IMG/VR virus record: IMGVR_UViG_3300008266_000598
Location: 1-37,623 of that record
DNA: 37,623 nt
Strand: one strand, 5' to 3'
Source of the DNA: a virus
The notes beneath the pieces are model-generated. The model was not told where the DNA came from. It did no database searches and saw only the letters and a program-made list of their open reading frames with translations. Shown one piece after another: positions 30,421-37,623 of the stretch; within the stretch, counting starts at the first letter, position 1, and each line of letters starts with the position of its first letter. A program made the translations under genes and the position numbers.

Positions 30421-30702
30421 ATGTCTACAAATACCAAACCTATTGGGGTTGCGTATGCAGATCAATTATTAGACGGCGCCCGTTTTGTTCCTGAAGTTGC
30501 AGCTAACACTGCCGCTTTAACGACTATTACATCGACTGCTCCTGGCACTCCTGACTATGCAATTCAAGATTTAACACAAACAACTCCTTTTGGCTTTGCA
30601 ACTAAAGATGAAGGAAACTCTGTATTGGCGGTTATTGCTAACCTCCAAACCCGTGTTTCTCAACTTGAAACTAAGTTGGCTGTTTACGGCTTGCTGCCTT
30701 AA
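30421..30702 (+). CDS. Hypothetical virion-associated protein, 93 aa
   Basis: The protein (MSTNTKPIGVAYADQLLDGA...) has an Ala/Thr-rich N-terminal half and a C-terminal helix with heptad-spaced residues (VIANLQTRVSQLETKLAVYG) that should form a short trimeric or dimeric coiled coil. AAGGA lies just upstream of the ATG. Position between coat and tail-completion genes suggests a structural protein. No family recognised. Confidence 0.7.
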   Translation: MSTNTKPIGVAYADQLLDGARFVPEVAANTAALTTITSTAPGTPDYAIQDLTQTTPFGFATKDEGNSVLAVIANLQTRVSQLETKLAVYGLLP

Positions 30703-30707
30703 TAAAA

Positions 30708-30728
30708 TAGGGGGCTAAACACCCCCTA
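30708..30728. other. Short GC hairpin TAGGGGG/CCCCCTA
   Basis: A perfect 7-bp stem with a 7-base loop lies 6 bases after the stop at 30702. No T-run follows, so it is not a typical terminator. It could protect an mRNA end or be a weak pause. Confidence 0.6.
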
Positions 30729-30735
30729 ACTAAAT

Positions 30736-30945
30736 ATGACAATTTACTTAAGACATCCTGACCACGGCACTAAAGTTGCCACGATGGAATTAGAAGCAGA
30801 AAATGATGAACAAAACGGCTGGGTAAGATATACTCACGATACGCCATCAATTTCTGAGGAAGTTGAAACAGTAGAAGAAGCTACTGAAGTTGCGGCTCCT
30901 GTTAATACACTGGAAGTAAAAAGACGTCGTAAAACCGCACAGTAA
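30736..30945 (+). CDS. Small hypothetical protein, 69 aa
   Basis: The protein starts MTIYLRHPDHGTKVATM, has an acidic middle with many Glu and Val residues and a basic end (VKRRRKTAQ). The N-terminal strand pattern YLRHPDHGTKVA is seen in small proteins next to tail-completion genes, without known function. There is no clear ribosome binding site; the start lies 7 bases after a hairpin. It could be a head-tail linker accessory by position. Confidence 0.65.
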   Translation: MTIYLRHPDHGTKVATMELEAENDEQNGWVRYTHDTPSISEEVETVEEATEVAAPVNTLEVKRRRKTAQ

Positions 30946-30955
30946 GGAGTAGGCT

Positions 30956-31669
30956 ATGGCGACAACCGCCGGGGATCAAATTAACGCAGCATTACGCTTA
31001 ATCGGTATGCTCGCTGAGGGCGAAACGCCTTCTTCTAATACTTCTAATGATGCGTTAAACGCTTTGAATCAAATGATTGATTCATGGAATACTGAGCGTT
31101 TATCTGTCTTTTCCACCCAAGATCAGATCGTATCTTGGCTGCCAAACACGTACGTTCATACTTTAGGGCCTACTGGCGATACCGTTGGTAACCGCCCCAT
31201 TTTGGTTGACGACTCGTCTTACTTCCGCGACCCCCAGTCTGGCATCTCGTTTGGCATTAAGTTAATTAACCAACAACAATACAACGGTATTGCGGTTAAA
31301 ACGGTGACTTCGACCTATCCACAAGTCATGTGGGTCAATATGGAATACCCCGACATTACTATGACGGTGTACCCAGTCCCCACTAAATTACTAGAATTTC
31401 ACATTGTTTCTGTCAATGAATTGACCACGCCCGCTGTTTTAGCGACCAATTTAACCTTTCCACCAGGCTATTTAAGGTGTTTTAAATACAACTTAGCGTG
31501 TGAAATAGCTACTGAATTTGGTATTGCCCCACCAGCTAACGTAGCTAGAATCGCTATGACTTCCAAGCGCAACCTTAAGCGGATTAACAATCCTGACGAT
31601 ATTATGTCCTTGCCTTACAGCATTGTGGCTACCCGTCAGCGGTATAACATTTTTGCTGGTAATTATTAA
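30956..31669 (+). CDS. P22 gp4-like tail accessory (head-completion) protein
   Basis: The 237-residue protein has the pattern of the P22 tail accessory factor family: an N-terminal helix AALRLIGMLAEGE, ALNALNQMIDSWNTERL, and later PPGYLRCFKYNLACEIATEFG. In P22, gp4 binds under the portal and extends the channel after packaging. GTAAGGAG lies just upstream of the ATG. Its stop shares one base with the next ATG, and the next gene encodes the expected gp10 partner. The start is unambiguous. Confidence 0.85.
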   Translation: MATTAGDQINAALRLIGMLAEGETPSSNTSNDALNALNQMIDSWNTERLSVFSTQDQIVSWLPNTYVHTLGPTGDTVGNRPILVDDSSYFRDPQSGISFGIKLINQQQYNGIAVKTVTSTYPQVMWVNMEYPDITMTVYPVPTKLLEFHIVSVNELTTPAVLATNLTFPPGYLRCFKYNLACEIATEFGIAPPANVARIAMTSKRNLKRINNPDDIMSLPYSIVATRQRYNIFAGNY

Positions 31670-33108
31670 TGAAATCGCATATTTTGGGGCAATCGTATGT
31701 TGCCCGCAGCATCAATGCTGCGGACAATGTAATGGTCAACTTGTTTCCAGAAGCTACGCCTGACGCGGGCAAAGAAAACGGTTTTTTAAATAGAACGCCT
31801 GGACTGCGTAAACTTGCCACTATTGGTAAAGGCCCCATCCGCGCCCTATGGTCGCATCAGACTAATGGCACAGACGCCTATGTTGTGTCAGGCAATGAAG
31901 TTTTTAAAATTGACGCAGGGTATTTCCCAACTAAATTAGGCAATATTGCTGGTTCAGGCCCAGTATCGATTGCAGATAACGGTACACAACTATTCTTTGC
32001 CGCCAATCCTCAAGGTTATATTTATGACGAAGTAGCCAATACTTTTGTTCAAATTACTGACCCAGACTTCCCCGGCGCAGTAACGGTAGGCTATTTAGAC
32101 GGTTATTTTGTGTTTAATGAACCAAATAGCCAAAAACTTTGGGTTACTGAGATATTTGACGGCACCATAATTGAGCCGTTAGCGTTTGCTAGTGCTGAAG
32201 GATCGCCCGACTTAGTTCAAGCTATTAACGTAGACCAACGTGAGCTTTGGGTGTTTGGTACAGATACCGTTGAGGTATGGTACAACGCGGGTACCGCTAA
32301 TTTCCCTTTTGCGCGCATCCAAGGCGCTTTTAACGAGTTAGGGTGCCTAGCCCCTTACTCCGTAGCAAAACTCGATAACACGCTGTTTTGGCTTGGCAAT
32401 GACCCCCGTGGCTATGGCATCGTTTACCGTGGCGAAGGGTATCGCGGTAAACGCGTATCTACCCACGCGGTTGAGTTTGCTATCCAAAGCTACGGCGATG
32501 TATCCAATGCGCTTGCGTACACATACCAGCAAGAAGGCCATGCTTTCTACGTTTTGATATTCCCAACAGTTGATAAGACCTGGGTGTTTGATGTGGCTAC
32601 AGGCGCATGGCATGAGCGTGCAGGCTTTGATAATGGTTACTTTACCCGCCATCGTTCAAATTGTCAGATGAACTACCAAAGTCAAACCGTTATTGGCGAT
32701 TATTTAAACGGCAATCTATACGCTTTTGACTTAAATGTTTATGACGATAATGGCGCTATTCAAAAATGGGTGCGCTCATGGAGAGCGCTTCCTACAGGCA
32801 CTAATAACTTAAAACGCACCGCACAACACTCATTACAGCTTGATTGTGAGGCTGGCGTGGGTACAAACACAGGCCAAGCGCAAGATCCACAAGTCATGCT
32901 TCGCTGGTCAGATGACGGCGGTCACACTTGGTCAAACGAGCATTGGGTATCTGTTGGCAAAATTGGTGAATATTACCGCCGGGCTATCTGGCGTCGCCTT
33001 GGCATGACAATTAAACTTCGTGACCGCGTTTATGAAATTTCAGGCACCGACCCTTCCAAAATCGTTATTATGGGTGCTGAATTGATTTTAAGCGGCACAG
33101 ATGCCTAG
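31669..33108 (+). CDS. P22 gp10-like packaged-DNA stabilisation protein
   Basis: The 479-residue protein resembles the P22 gp10 family. It has NLFPEATPDAGKENGFLNRTPGL near the start and repeated Gly/Trp/Tyr-rich strand pairs (VGYLDGYFVFNEPN, LWVFGTDTVEVWYN, LFWLGNDPRGYGIVYRG), consistent with a beta-propeller-like hub. In P22, gp10 plugs the portal tail and carries the tailspikes. Its order after the gp4-like gene is the same as in P22-type clusters. The last 8 bases overlap the first fibre gene. Confidence 0.85.
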   Translation: MKSHILGQSYVARSINAADNVMVNLFPEATPDAGKENGFLNRTPGLRKLATIGKGPIRALWSHQTNGTDAYVVSGNEVFKIDAGYFPTKLGNIAGSGPVSIADNGTQLFFAANPQGYIYDEVANTFVQITDPDFPGAVTVGYLDGYFVFNEPNSQKLWVTEIFDGTIIEPLAFASAEGSPDLVQAINVDQRELWVFGTDTVEVWYNAGTANFPFARIQGAFNELGCLAPYSVAKLDNTLFWLGNDPRGYGIVYRGEGYRGKRVSTHAVEFAIQSYGDVSNALAYTYQQEGHAFYVLIFPTVDKTWVFDVATGAWHERAGFDNGYFTRHRSNCQMNYQSQTVIGDYLNGNLYAFDLNVYDDNGAIQKWVRSWRALPTGTNNLKRTAQHSLQLDCEAGVGTNTGQAQDPQVMLRWSDDGGHTWSNEHWVSVGKIGEYYRRAIWRRLGMTIKLRDRVYEISGTDPSKIVIMGAELILSGTDA

Positions 33109-34792
33109 TAATCTAACTACCATTCCCGCCCCGCGGGTTCCGTTAATAAACGCCGATACAGGGCTTATATCAACTGAATGGTATCGCTTTCTATTTAACC
33201 TTTATACGCTTTCAGGTTCGGGTAGCAATCTAGTTTCTTTAGATGACACTACTACATCAGGCGGTGGCGGTAGTGGAACGGTCACTTCGGTAGCTACAGG
33301 CACAGGGCTAACAGGTGGCCCAATCACTACTACAGGCACCATTGATTTTGTTGTTGCTGCCGTAGGTACTTGGGCTGCAACGCCGTCTAGCGCCAACTTA
33401 GCCTTGGCAATGACTGACGAAACGGGTACTGGCGCCTTAGTGTTTGCCAACACCCCTACGCTTGTAACCCCAATTCTAGGTACACCAACCTCGGGCGACT
33501 TTTCCACAGGCACGTTTACTTGGCCTACTTTTAACCAAAATACGACAGGCTACGCAGCCGGGTTAGCGGGCGGTTTAATAGGCTCATTGCCGTACCAGTC
33601 TGCGGTAAACACCACCGTCTTTTTAGCCGCAGGCACAAACGGGCAAGTCCTTACTTTAGCTGCGGGCGTACCCTCTTGGGCAACACCTACAACTGGCACA
33701 GTCACAAGCGTAAGTGGTACAGGAAGTGTCAATGGCATCACTCTGACTGGCACAGTCACTAGCTCGGGAAGCCTAACCTTAGGAGGAACCCTAGGCGGTA
33801 TCGGCAATAGCCAACTAACTAATAGTTCCGTGACCTTTAATGGCGTGGCGGTTGCATTAGGCGCAAGCGGTACGATTACAGCCACCGCAACCAACGCGTT
33901 GACCATCGGCACAGGCTTATCAGGCACGTCCTATAACGGATCAGCCCCTGTAACTATTGCCAATACGGGCGTTCTTGGTGTTACTGGAACCGCGCCCGTA
34001 GCGTCGTCTGGCGGTCAAAACCCCATCATTAGTATGCCTGCGGCTACCACAAGCGTTGATGGCTACCTAACTAGCACCGACTGGAATACGTTTAACAACA
34101 AGCAACCTGCTGGCACTTACGTTACTTCAGTAAGCGGTACAGCAGGCAGAATAACCAGTAGCGGTGGTACTACACCCGCGATTGACCTTGTTTCGGGGAT
34201 CGCTACGCCAGGCACAACAGGGTCAGCTACGCTTATTCCCGTAGTGACGATTGACACGTACGGGCGGGTAACTAGCATTACTACGGCTGCGAACCCACAA
34301 GGCACGGTTACTTCTGTAGGCGGTACTGGCACCGTTAACGGCATTACTTTGACAGGCACCGTTACTTCTAGCGGTAACTTAACGCTTGGCGGTACATTGT
34401 CAGGAGTCAGCCTAACTACCCAAGTATCTGGCACTTTACCTATCGCCAATGGTGGTACAGGCCAAACTACCGCTAGTGCAGCGTTTAACGCGCTATCCCC
34501 AATCACAACTACTGGCGACCTAATAATAGGCAACGGCGCAAACAGCGCAACTAGATTGCCTATTGGTGCAAATACTTACGTTTTGACTTCTAATGGAACG
34601 ACTGCTTCTTGGTCTGCCCCCGCAGGCGGCGGCTCTAACATTACCGCCTTTGGTCTGTGGGAAAATAACAGAACTATTAGCGCTAACTACAGTATTACAT
34701 CAGGCAACAGCGCATCATCTGCTGGGCCAATCACAATTAATTCAGGTGTTGTCGTGACCGTACCGGCTGGCAGCCGTTGGATTGTCTTGTAA
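33101..34792 (+). CDS. Tail fibre protein with repeats, 563 aa
   Basis: A short N-terminal part (about 1-45, with INADTGLISTEWYRFLFNLY) probably joins the fibre to the virion. The rest is a Gly/Thr/Ser-rich shaft with a repeated pattern like GTVTSVSGTGSVNGITLTGT, present around 200 and again around 400. The C-terminus (ANYSITSGNSASSAGPITIN and VPAGSRWIVL) matches the end of the next fibre protein. No glycan-degrading active site is seen, so binding rather than digestion is likely. The start overlaps the gp10-like gene by 8 bases. Confidence 0.8.
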   Translation: MPSNLTTIPAPRVPLINADTGLISTEWYRFLFNLYTLSGSGSNLVSLDDTTTSGGGGSGTVTSVATGTGLTGGPITTTGTIDFVVAAVGTWAATPSSANLALAMTDETGTGALVFANTPTLVTPILGTPTSGDFSTGTFTWPTFNQNTTGYAAGLAGGLIGSLPYQSAVNTTVFLAAGTNGQVLTLAAGVPSWATPTTGTVTSVSGTGSVNGITLTGTVTSSGSLTLGGTLGGIGNSQLTNSSVTFNGVAVALGASGTITATATNALTIGTGLSGTSYNGSAPVTIANTGVLGVTGTAPVASSGGQNPIISMPAATTSVDGYLTSTDWNTFNNKQPAGTYVTSVSGTAGRITSSGGTTPAIDLVSGIATPGTTGSATLIPVVTIDTYGRVTSITTAANPQGTVTSVGGTGTVNGITLTGTVTSSGNLTLGGTLSGVSLTTQVSGTLPIANGGTGQTTASAAFNALSPITTTGDLIIGNGANSATRLPIGANTYVLTSNGTTASWSAPAGGGSNITAFGLWENNRTISANYSITSGNSASSAGPITINSGVVVTVPAGSRWIVL

Positions 34793-34819
34793 TATTATGG
34801 CGATTTTTTTATATCCTTC

Positions 34820-34828
34820 TGATACACT
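34820..34828 (+). promoter_or_regulatory. TGATACACT box upstream of the second fibre gene
   Basis: The box resembles those at 10395 and 20955 and follows a T-rich stretch (34804-34810). It may provide an internal promoter for the fibre cluster. No clear -35. A GAGGTAA ribosome binding site follows 5 bases before the ATG at 34853. Confidence 0.3.
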
Positions 34829-34852
34829 AGCACGAAAGCTATGAGGTAACTT

Positions 34853-35791
34853 ATGACAACAGCCTTATCACCATCACCGAAGCAACAATTCTTTACTGCT
34901 GGCGGTGTTCCTTTGGTCGCTGGTAAACTCTATACCTACGCCGCAGGCACTTCTACGCCTTTAGCTACCTATCAAGACTCTACTGGTAATGTTAGTAATA
35001 CTAACCCAGTTATTTTGGACTCACGCGGCGAAGCAAACGTATGGCTTACGCCAAGCGATGCGTATAAATTTGTTTTACGCGACTCTACCGATGCGCTGAT
35101 TTGGACTGTAGATAACATCAATATTGGCATTAACTTTGGTAACGTAATCATTACCGGCGGTCAAATTAACGGCGCTGTAATTGGTAATATTACCCCCGCG
35201 GCTGGTTCGTTTACAGACCTTTCGGCAAGTGGCAATGTGGTGTTTAACTCTGTAACGCAGATGCAGATCCCTTCAGGCTTAACCTCTGAACGGTCGACAA
35301 CCCCTGTAGACGGGATGCTGCGGTTTAACACCACCGTTGGCGAGTATGAGGGCAACGTATCCGTTGCCGGGCAAACGGTTTCTAGCTTAGTTAATACCGG
35401 CTCCCCAGCTACTACGGCGGTAGCAACTACCACCGCGCCTCATGGCCTATCAACAGGGGACTACATTACCTTTAGCGGCTGTATTCCTACTAATTACAAC
35501 GGTTCGTACAACATTACCTATATTGACGCTACATCGTTTAGCTATGTTATGGCGGCAGACCCTGGCAGCAGCGCTTCAACCGTAGGCACCTACGTTGTCC
35601 ATACTTGGACACAAATTGGCGGCGGTGCGACAGGCGCTGGAGGTGACCAAGTATTTGTAGAAAACGGTCAATTTGTTACGGCTACCTACGCTATTCCTGT
35701 AGGCAAAAACGCGTCAACAGTTTCGCCAATCACGATTAATAGCGGTGTCACCGTTACCGTTCCTAGCGATAGTAGGTGGGTAATTCTTTAA
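34853..35791 (+). CDS. Tailspike/fibre protein with head-binding-like N-terminus, 312 aa
   Basis: The N-terminus (SPSPKQQFFTAGGVPLVAGK, YTYAAGTSTPLATYQDSTG, and VILDSRGEANVWL) is the familiar attachment domain of phage tailspikes and fibres. The central part is beta-rich, with a module SPATTAVATTTAPHGLSTGD typical of small beta domains in fibres. The C-terminus (ATYAIPVGKNASTVSPITIN and VPSDSRWVIL) is shared with the preceding fibre. It probably assembles on the gp10-like hub. GAGGTAA serves as ribosome binding site. Confidence 0.8.
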   Translation: MTTALSPSPKQQFFTAGGVPLVAGKLYTYAAGTSTPLATYQDSTGNVSNTNPVILDSRGEANVWLTPSDAYKFVLRDSTDALIWTVDNINIGINFGNVIITGGQINGAVIGNITPAAGSFTDLSASGNVVFNSVTQMQIPSGLTSERSTTPVDGMLRFNTTVGEYEGNVSVAGQTVSSLVNTGSPATTAVATTTAPHGLSTGDYITFSGCIPTNYNGSYNITYIDATSFSYVMAADPGSSASTVGTYVVHTWTQIGGGATGAGGDQVFVENGQFVTATYAIPVGKNASTVSPITINSGVTVTVPSDSRWVIL

Positions 35792-35801
35792 AGGAAAATA
35801 T

Positions 35802-36407
35802 ATGTCTATTGTCTTATTAGGCTCAACTAGCGGAAGCTGTACGCTACAAGAACAAGCGGTAGCAGGTACTAGCGTTTTAACTTTACCCGTTGGCACAGGA
35901 ACAGTCGTTGCTAATAATGTAAATAGTGCAATCGTTAGCGGAACTGCCGTAGCATCAACAAGTGGCACTTCTGTTGACTTTACTAGTATTCCTAGTTGGG
36001 TTAAAAAGATTACTGTGATGTTAAGCGGAGTATCTACTAACGGAACAAGTAATTATCAAATCCAAATTGGAGATTCTGGTGGAGTTGAAACTACTGGATA
36101 TGGTGGTTCATCAAGTGCAGTTTCAGGTGGTACAGCCGCAGGACAAGTTTATGCAGGGGCTGGATTTACTTTATTTGGTACTTATGCAGCGGCTGGAACT
36201 TATTCAGGATATATAACAATTAGTTTATTAGATAGTTCTACAAATACATGGAACGCTTTTGGTAGTTTGGCTAGGACAGATTCTGTTTATAGCATTTATA
36301 CAACTGGTTCTAAATCATTGTCTGCAACATTAGACCGAGTCCGCATAACCACAGTAAACGGCACAGATACTTTTGACGCTGGCACTATTAACATTTTGTA
36401 TGAATAA
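35802..36407 (+). CDS. Fibre-tip-like paralog I, 201 aa
   Basis: An N-terminal segment typical of fibre proteins (LLGSTSGSCTLQEQAVAGTS) leads to a C-terminal domain of about 140 residues shared by three neighbouring genes. It begins SIPSWVKKITVMLSGVSTNG, has a variable middle, and ends TTVNGTDTFDAGTINILYE. The middle differs strongly between copies while both flanks are conserved. This suggests a host-binding surface that has diverged by duplication. AAAGGAAAAT lies upstream of the ATG. No named family is assigned. Confidence 0.8.
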   Translation: MSIVLLGSTSGSCTLQEQAVAGTSVLTLPVGTGTVVANNVNSAIVSGTAVASTSGTSVDFTSIPSWVKKITVMLSGVSTNGTSNYQIQIGDSGGVETTGYGGSSSAVSGGTAAGQVYAGAGFTLFGTYAAAGTYSGYITISLLDSSTNTWNAFGSLARTDSVYSIYTTGSKSLSATLDRVRITTVNGTDTFDAGTINILYE

Positions 36408-36417
36408 GGAATAAATC

Positions 36418-36591
36418 ATGGAACGAATTGAAGTTAATATACAAACTGGTGAGCAAAAGACTGTTCAGTTAACTGCCGAAGAAATCGCCCAAGCAGAAGC
36501 CCAATATCAAGAGTGGCTTGCTAGTCAACCCACCAAAGAAGAACAGATTGCTAAACTGCAAGAGCAGATTGACGCATTGAAAGGGGCTTAA
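36418..36591 (+). CDS. Small tail-fibre assembly-like protein, 57 aa
   Basis: The ATG at 36418 follows TAAGGAATAAATC. The protein (MERIEVNIQTGEQKTVQLTA...) starts with a strand pair and continues into a long helix (EEIAQAEAQYQEWLAS, EEQIAKLQEQIDALKG). Small proteins with this layout occur downstream of phage fibres and act as assembly chaperones or remain without function. It lies between two fibre-tip paralogs, with its stop one base before the next ATG. I assign the role only from context. Confidence 0.65.
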   Translation: MERIEVNIQTGEQKTVQLTAEEIAQAEAQYQEWLASQPTKEEQIAKLQEQIDALKGA

Positions 36592-36592
36592 T

Positions 36593-37228
36593 ATGGCTGT
36601 AACCTTAAACGCATCTACATCTAGCGGGTTTGTTTCTACAGCCGATACCTCTGGTACTGTAGAGATTCAATCTAATGGAACTACACGATTAACTGTAGCG
36701 TCAGGCGGTGTAACTGCTACTAACCTAACGGCTACAGGCACATTTGGTGGTGGTGTAGTCACTAGCGGAACTGCCGTTAATCTTGCTACTGGAAGCCCTA
36801 CATCGGTTGACTTTAGTTCAATTCCATCTTGGGTAAAGCGTATTACTATTATGTTGGCTGGCGTTTCTTCTAACAGTACATCTTTAATTCAAGTTCAATT
36901 AGGTGATGCTGGCGGTATTGAAACAACTGGTTATTTGTCAACAGCACAAAACGCTGGGTCATCGGCAAACTCAACAACAGGTTATTTACTTACTCAAACA
37001 AACCCAGCCGCAGCGTCTTTAACAGGCAATGCGTTTTTGTGCAAAATTGACGGAAACACTTGGATTTTAAATGGTGACACAGCACAACAGCCTACTGTTT
37101 CTGCTTCTGTGTCGTCTTTAGGTGGGTCTAAAACATTGTCAGACACATTAACAACAGTCCGCCTAACTACAGTAAACGGCACAGATACATTCGATGCTGG
37201 CTCAATCAATATTCTTTACGAGGGTTAA
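36593..37228 (+). CDS. Fibre-tip-like paralog II, 211 aa
   Basis: A short N-terminal part (MAVTLNASTSSGFVSTADTS) resembles the start of paralog III, and a strand-rich linker like those of fibre proteins follows (VEIQSNGTTRLTVASGGVTA). The C-terminal domain contains SIPSWVKRITIMLAGVSSNS and ends TTVNGTDTFDAGSINILYEG. The middle (about 115-175) differs from its paralogs. Its last 60 bases are nearly identical to the end of paralog III, including a 32-base exact match (37169-37200 and 188-219). It lies 1 base after the small helix gene and 2 bases before paralog III. Confidence 0.8.
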   Translation: MAVTLNASTSSGFVSTADTSGTVEIQSNGTTRLTVASGGVTATNLTATGTFGGGVVTSGTAVNLATGSPTSVDFSSIPSWVKRITIMLAGVSSNSTSLIQVQLGDAGGIETTGYLSTAQNAGSSANSTTGYLLTQTNPAAASLTGNAFLCKIDGNTWILNGDTAQQPTVSASVSSLGGSKTLSDTLTTVRLTTVNGTDTFDAGSINILYEG

Positions 37229-37230
37229 TC

Positions 37231-37623
37231 ATGGCAGTAACTATTAACGGAAGTGCAGGAGTAACAACCAATACTGGTGCTGTTTATGACAGTATTCAAA
37301 GAGCAACCGCACAGGCTTCTACAAGCGGAACAAGCATTGACTTTACTGGTATTCCTAGCTGGGTGAAACGGATTACTGTGATGTTTAATGAAGTTTCTTC
37401 AAGCGGAACATCAAATTTTTTAATTCAATTAGGTGATTCAGGCGGAATTGAAAATACTGGTTATGTTTCTACTTCTAACTATACAAACCAAGCAAGCACA
37501 ACTGGTGGTTCAAACAGCACAGCAGGCTATTTACTTTTTAATTCAGCGTCAAGTGGTGCGGCTTTAATTTCAGGAACTTATACATTAGTAAATATTTCAG
37601 GAAATACTTGGATTGGAAGTGGT
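37231..37623 (+). CDS. Fibre-tip-like paralog III, N-terminal part (continues at 2-244)
   Basis: The frame starts MAVTINGSAGVTTNTGAVYD, has the conserved GIPSWVKRITVMFNEVSSSG and LIQLGDSGGIENTGY segments, and runs off the window end. Through the 103-base overlap with bases 1-103 it continues to the stop at 244, giving 177 residues. It is the shortest of the three paralogs because its N-terminal linker is shorter. Its role is presumably that of paralogs I and II. Confidence 0.85.
   Translation, partial: MAVTINGSAGVTTNTGAVYDSIQRATAQASTSGTSIDFTGIPSWVKRITVMFNEVSSSGTSNFLIQLGDSGGIENTGYVSTSNYTNQASTTGGSNSTAGYLLFNSASSGAALISGTYTLVNISGNTWIGSG
37521..37623. repeat. Terminal overlap, right copy (same as 1-103)
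   Basis: Identical to bases 1-103; see the left copy. Confidence 0.95.

Noticed and set aside
35802-37623. Diversity-generating retroelement at the fibre-tip paralogs
   Set aside because: No reverse transcriptase, no template repeat with adenine-specific changes and no IMH-like element were seen. Variation looks like divergence after duplication.
1-37623. Temperate lifestyle genes
   Set aside because: No integrase, excisionase, CI/Cro-like repressor or attachment site was recognised on either strand. Absence of recognition is not proof.

Overview
The window is a complete or near-complete genome of a tailed double-stranded DNA phage. Its last 103 bases repeat its first 103, and a reading frame runs through the join, so the molecule is best read as a circle (or circularly permuted genome) of about 37,520 bp. 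The portal, scaffold, coat, gp4-like and gp10-like proteins are all of P22 type, and there are no tail-tube, sheath or tape-measure genes, so it should be a short-tailed (podovirus-like) phage. The host is probably a Gram-negative bacterium: ribosome binding sites are of ordinary Shine-Dalgarno type, the endolysin is a GH19-type enzyme next to a 3TM holin, and one protein has a Sec signal. The gene families resemble those of freshwater phages of Betaproteobacteria, but the host itself cannot be read from the sequence. I see no integrase, repressor, RNA polymerase, tRNA or CRISPR array. The phage therefore looks virulent and dependent on host RNA polymerase.

Layout. (1) A rightward late block runs from 20971 to the window end and on through the join to 7540. 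It holds the terminase (small subunit in two frames), small basic proteins, a GroES-like co-chaperonin, portal, scaffold, coat, tail-completion proteins, tail fibres, three tandem paralogous fibre-tip-like proteins, a cupin-SET fusion protein, three probable DNA-ejection proteins, and the lysis genes. (2) A leftward block (10363 to 7527) starts with a VRR-NUC nuclease and a SNF2-like helicase and continues through a string of tightly overlapping small genes, including an exported repeat protein. (3) A rightward replication block (10436-17028) holds a DUF2800 Fe-S nuclease, a possible ssDNA-binding protein, a family A DNA polymerase with proofreading domain, and a primase-helicase. (4) A leftward accessory operon (20280 to 17593) encodes a COOH-NH2 amidoligase, a class II glutamine amidotransferase and three small proteins, two of them tiny membrane peptides.

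The accessory operon is bracketed by unusual non-coding DNA. At its 3' side (17029-17592) are four 18-bp tandem repeats, an AT-rich stretch, sixteen 9-bp tandem repeats, a family of CCCTTA/TAAGG palindromes and a strong terminator. At its 5' side (20344-20970) are 17 copies of GGGTCA/TGACCC, twelve of them forming six pairs spaced exactly 9 bp, plus two more palindromes. These are the best candidates for a replication origin, packaging site or regulatory region. The most interesting parts of the window are the amidoligase/amidotransferase operon, the iteron-like field, the cupin-SET fusion and the frame-split small terminase.

How it fits together: the nucleases and helicase of blocks 2 and 3 process or recombine DNA, the polymerase and primase-helicase copy it, the terminase packages it through the portal, and the gp4/gp10-like plugs, fibres and ejection proteins complete the short tail. 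The amidoligase pair probably makes an amide or peptide modification of an unknown target.
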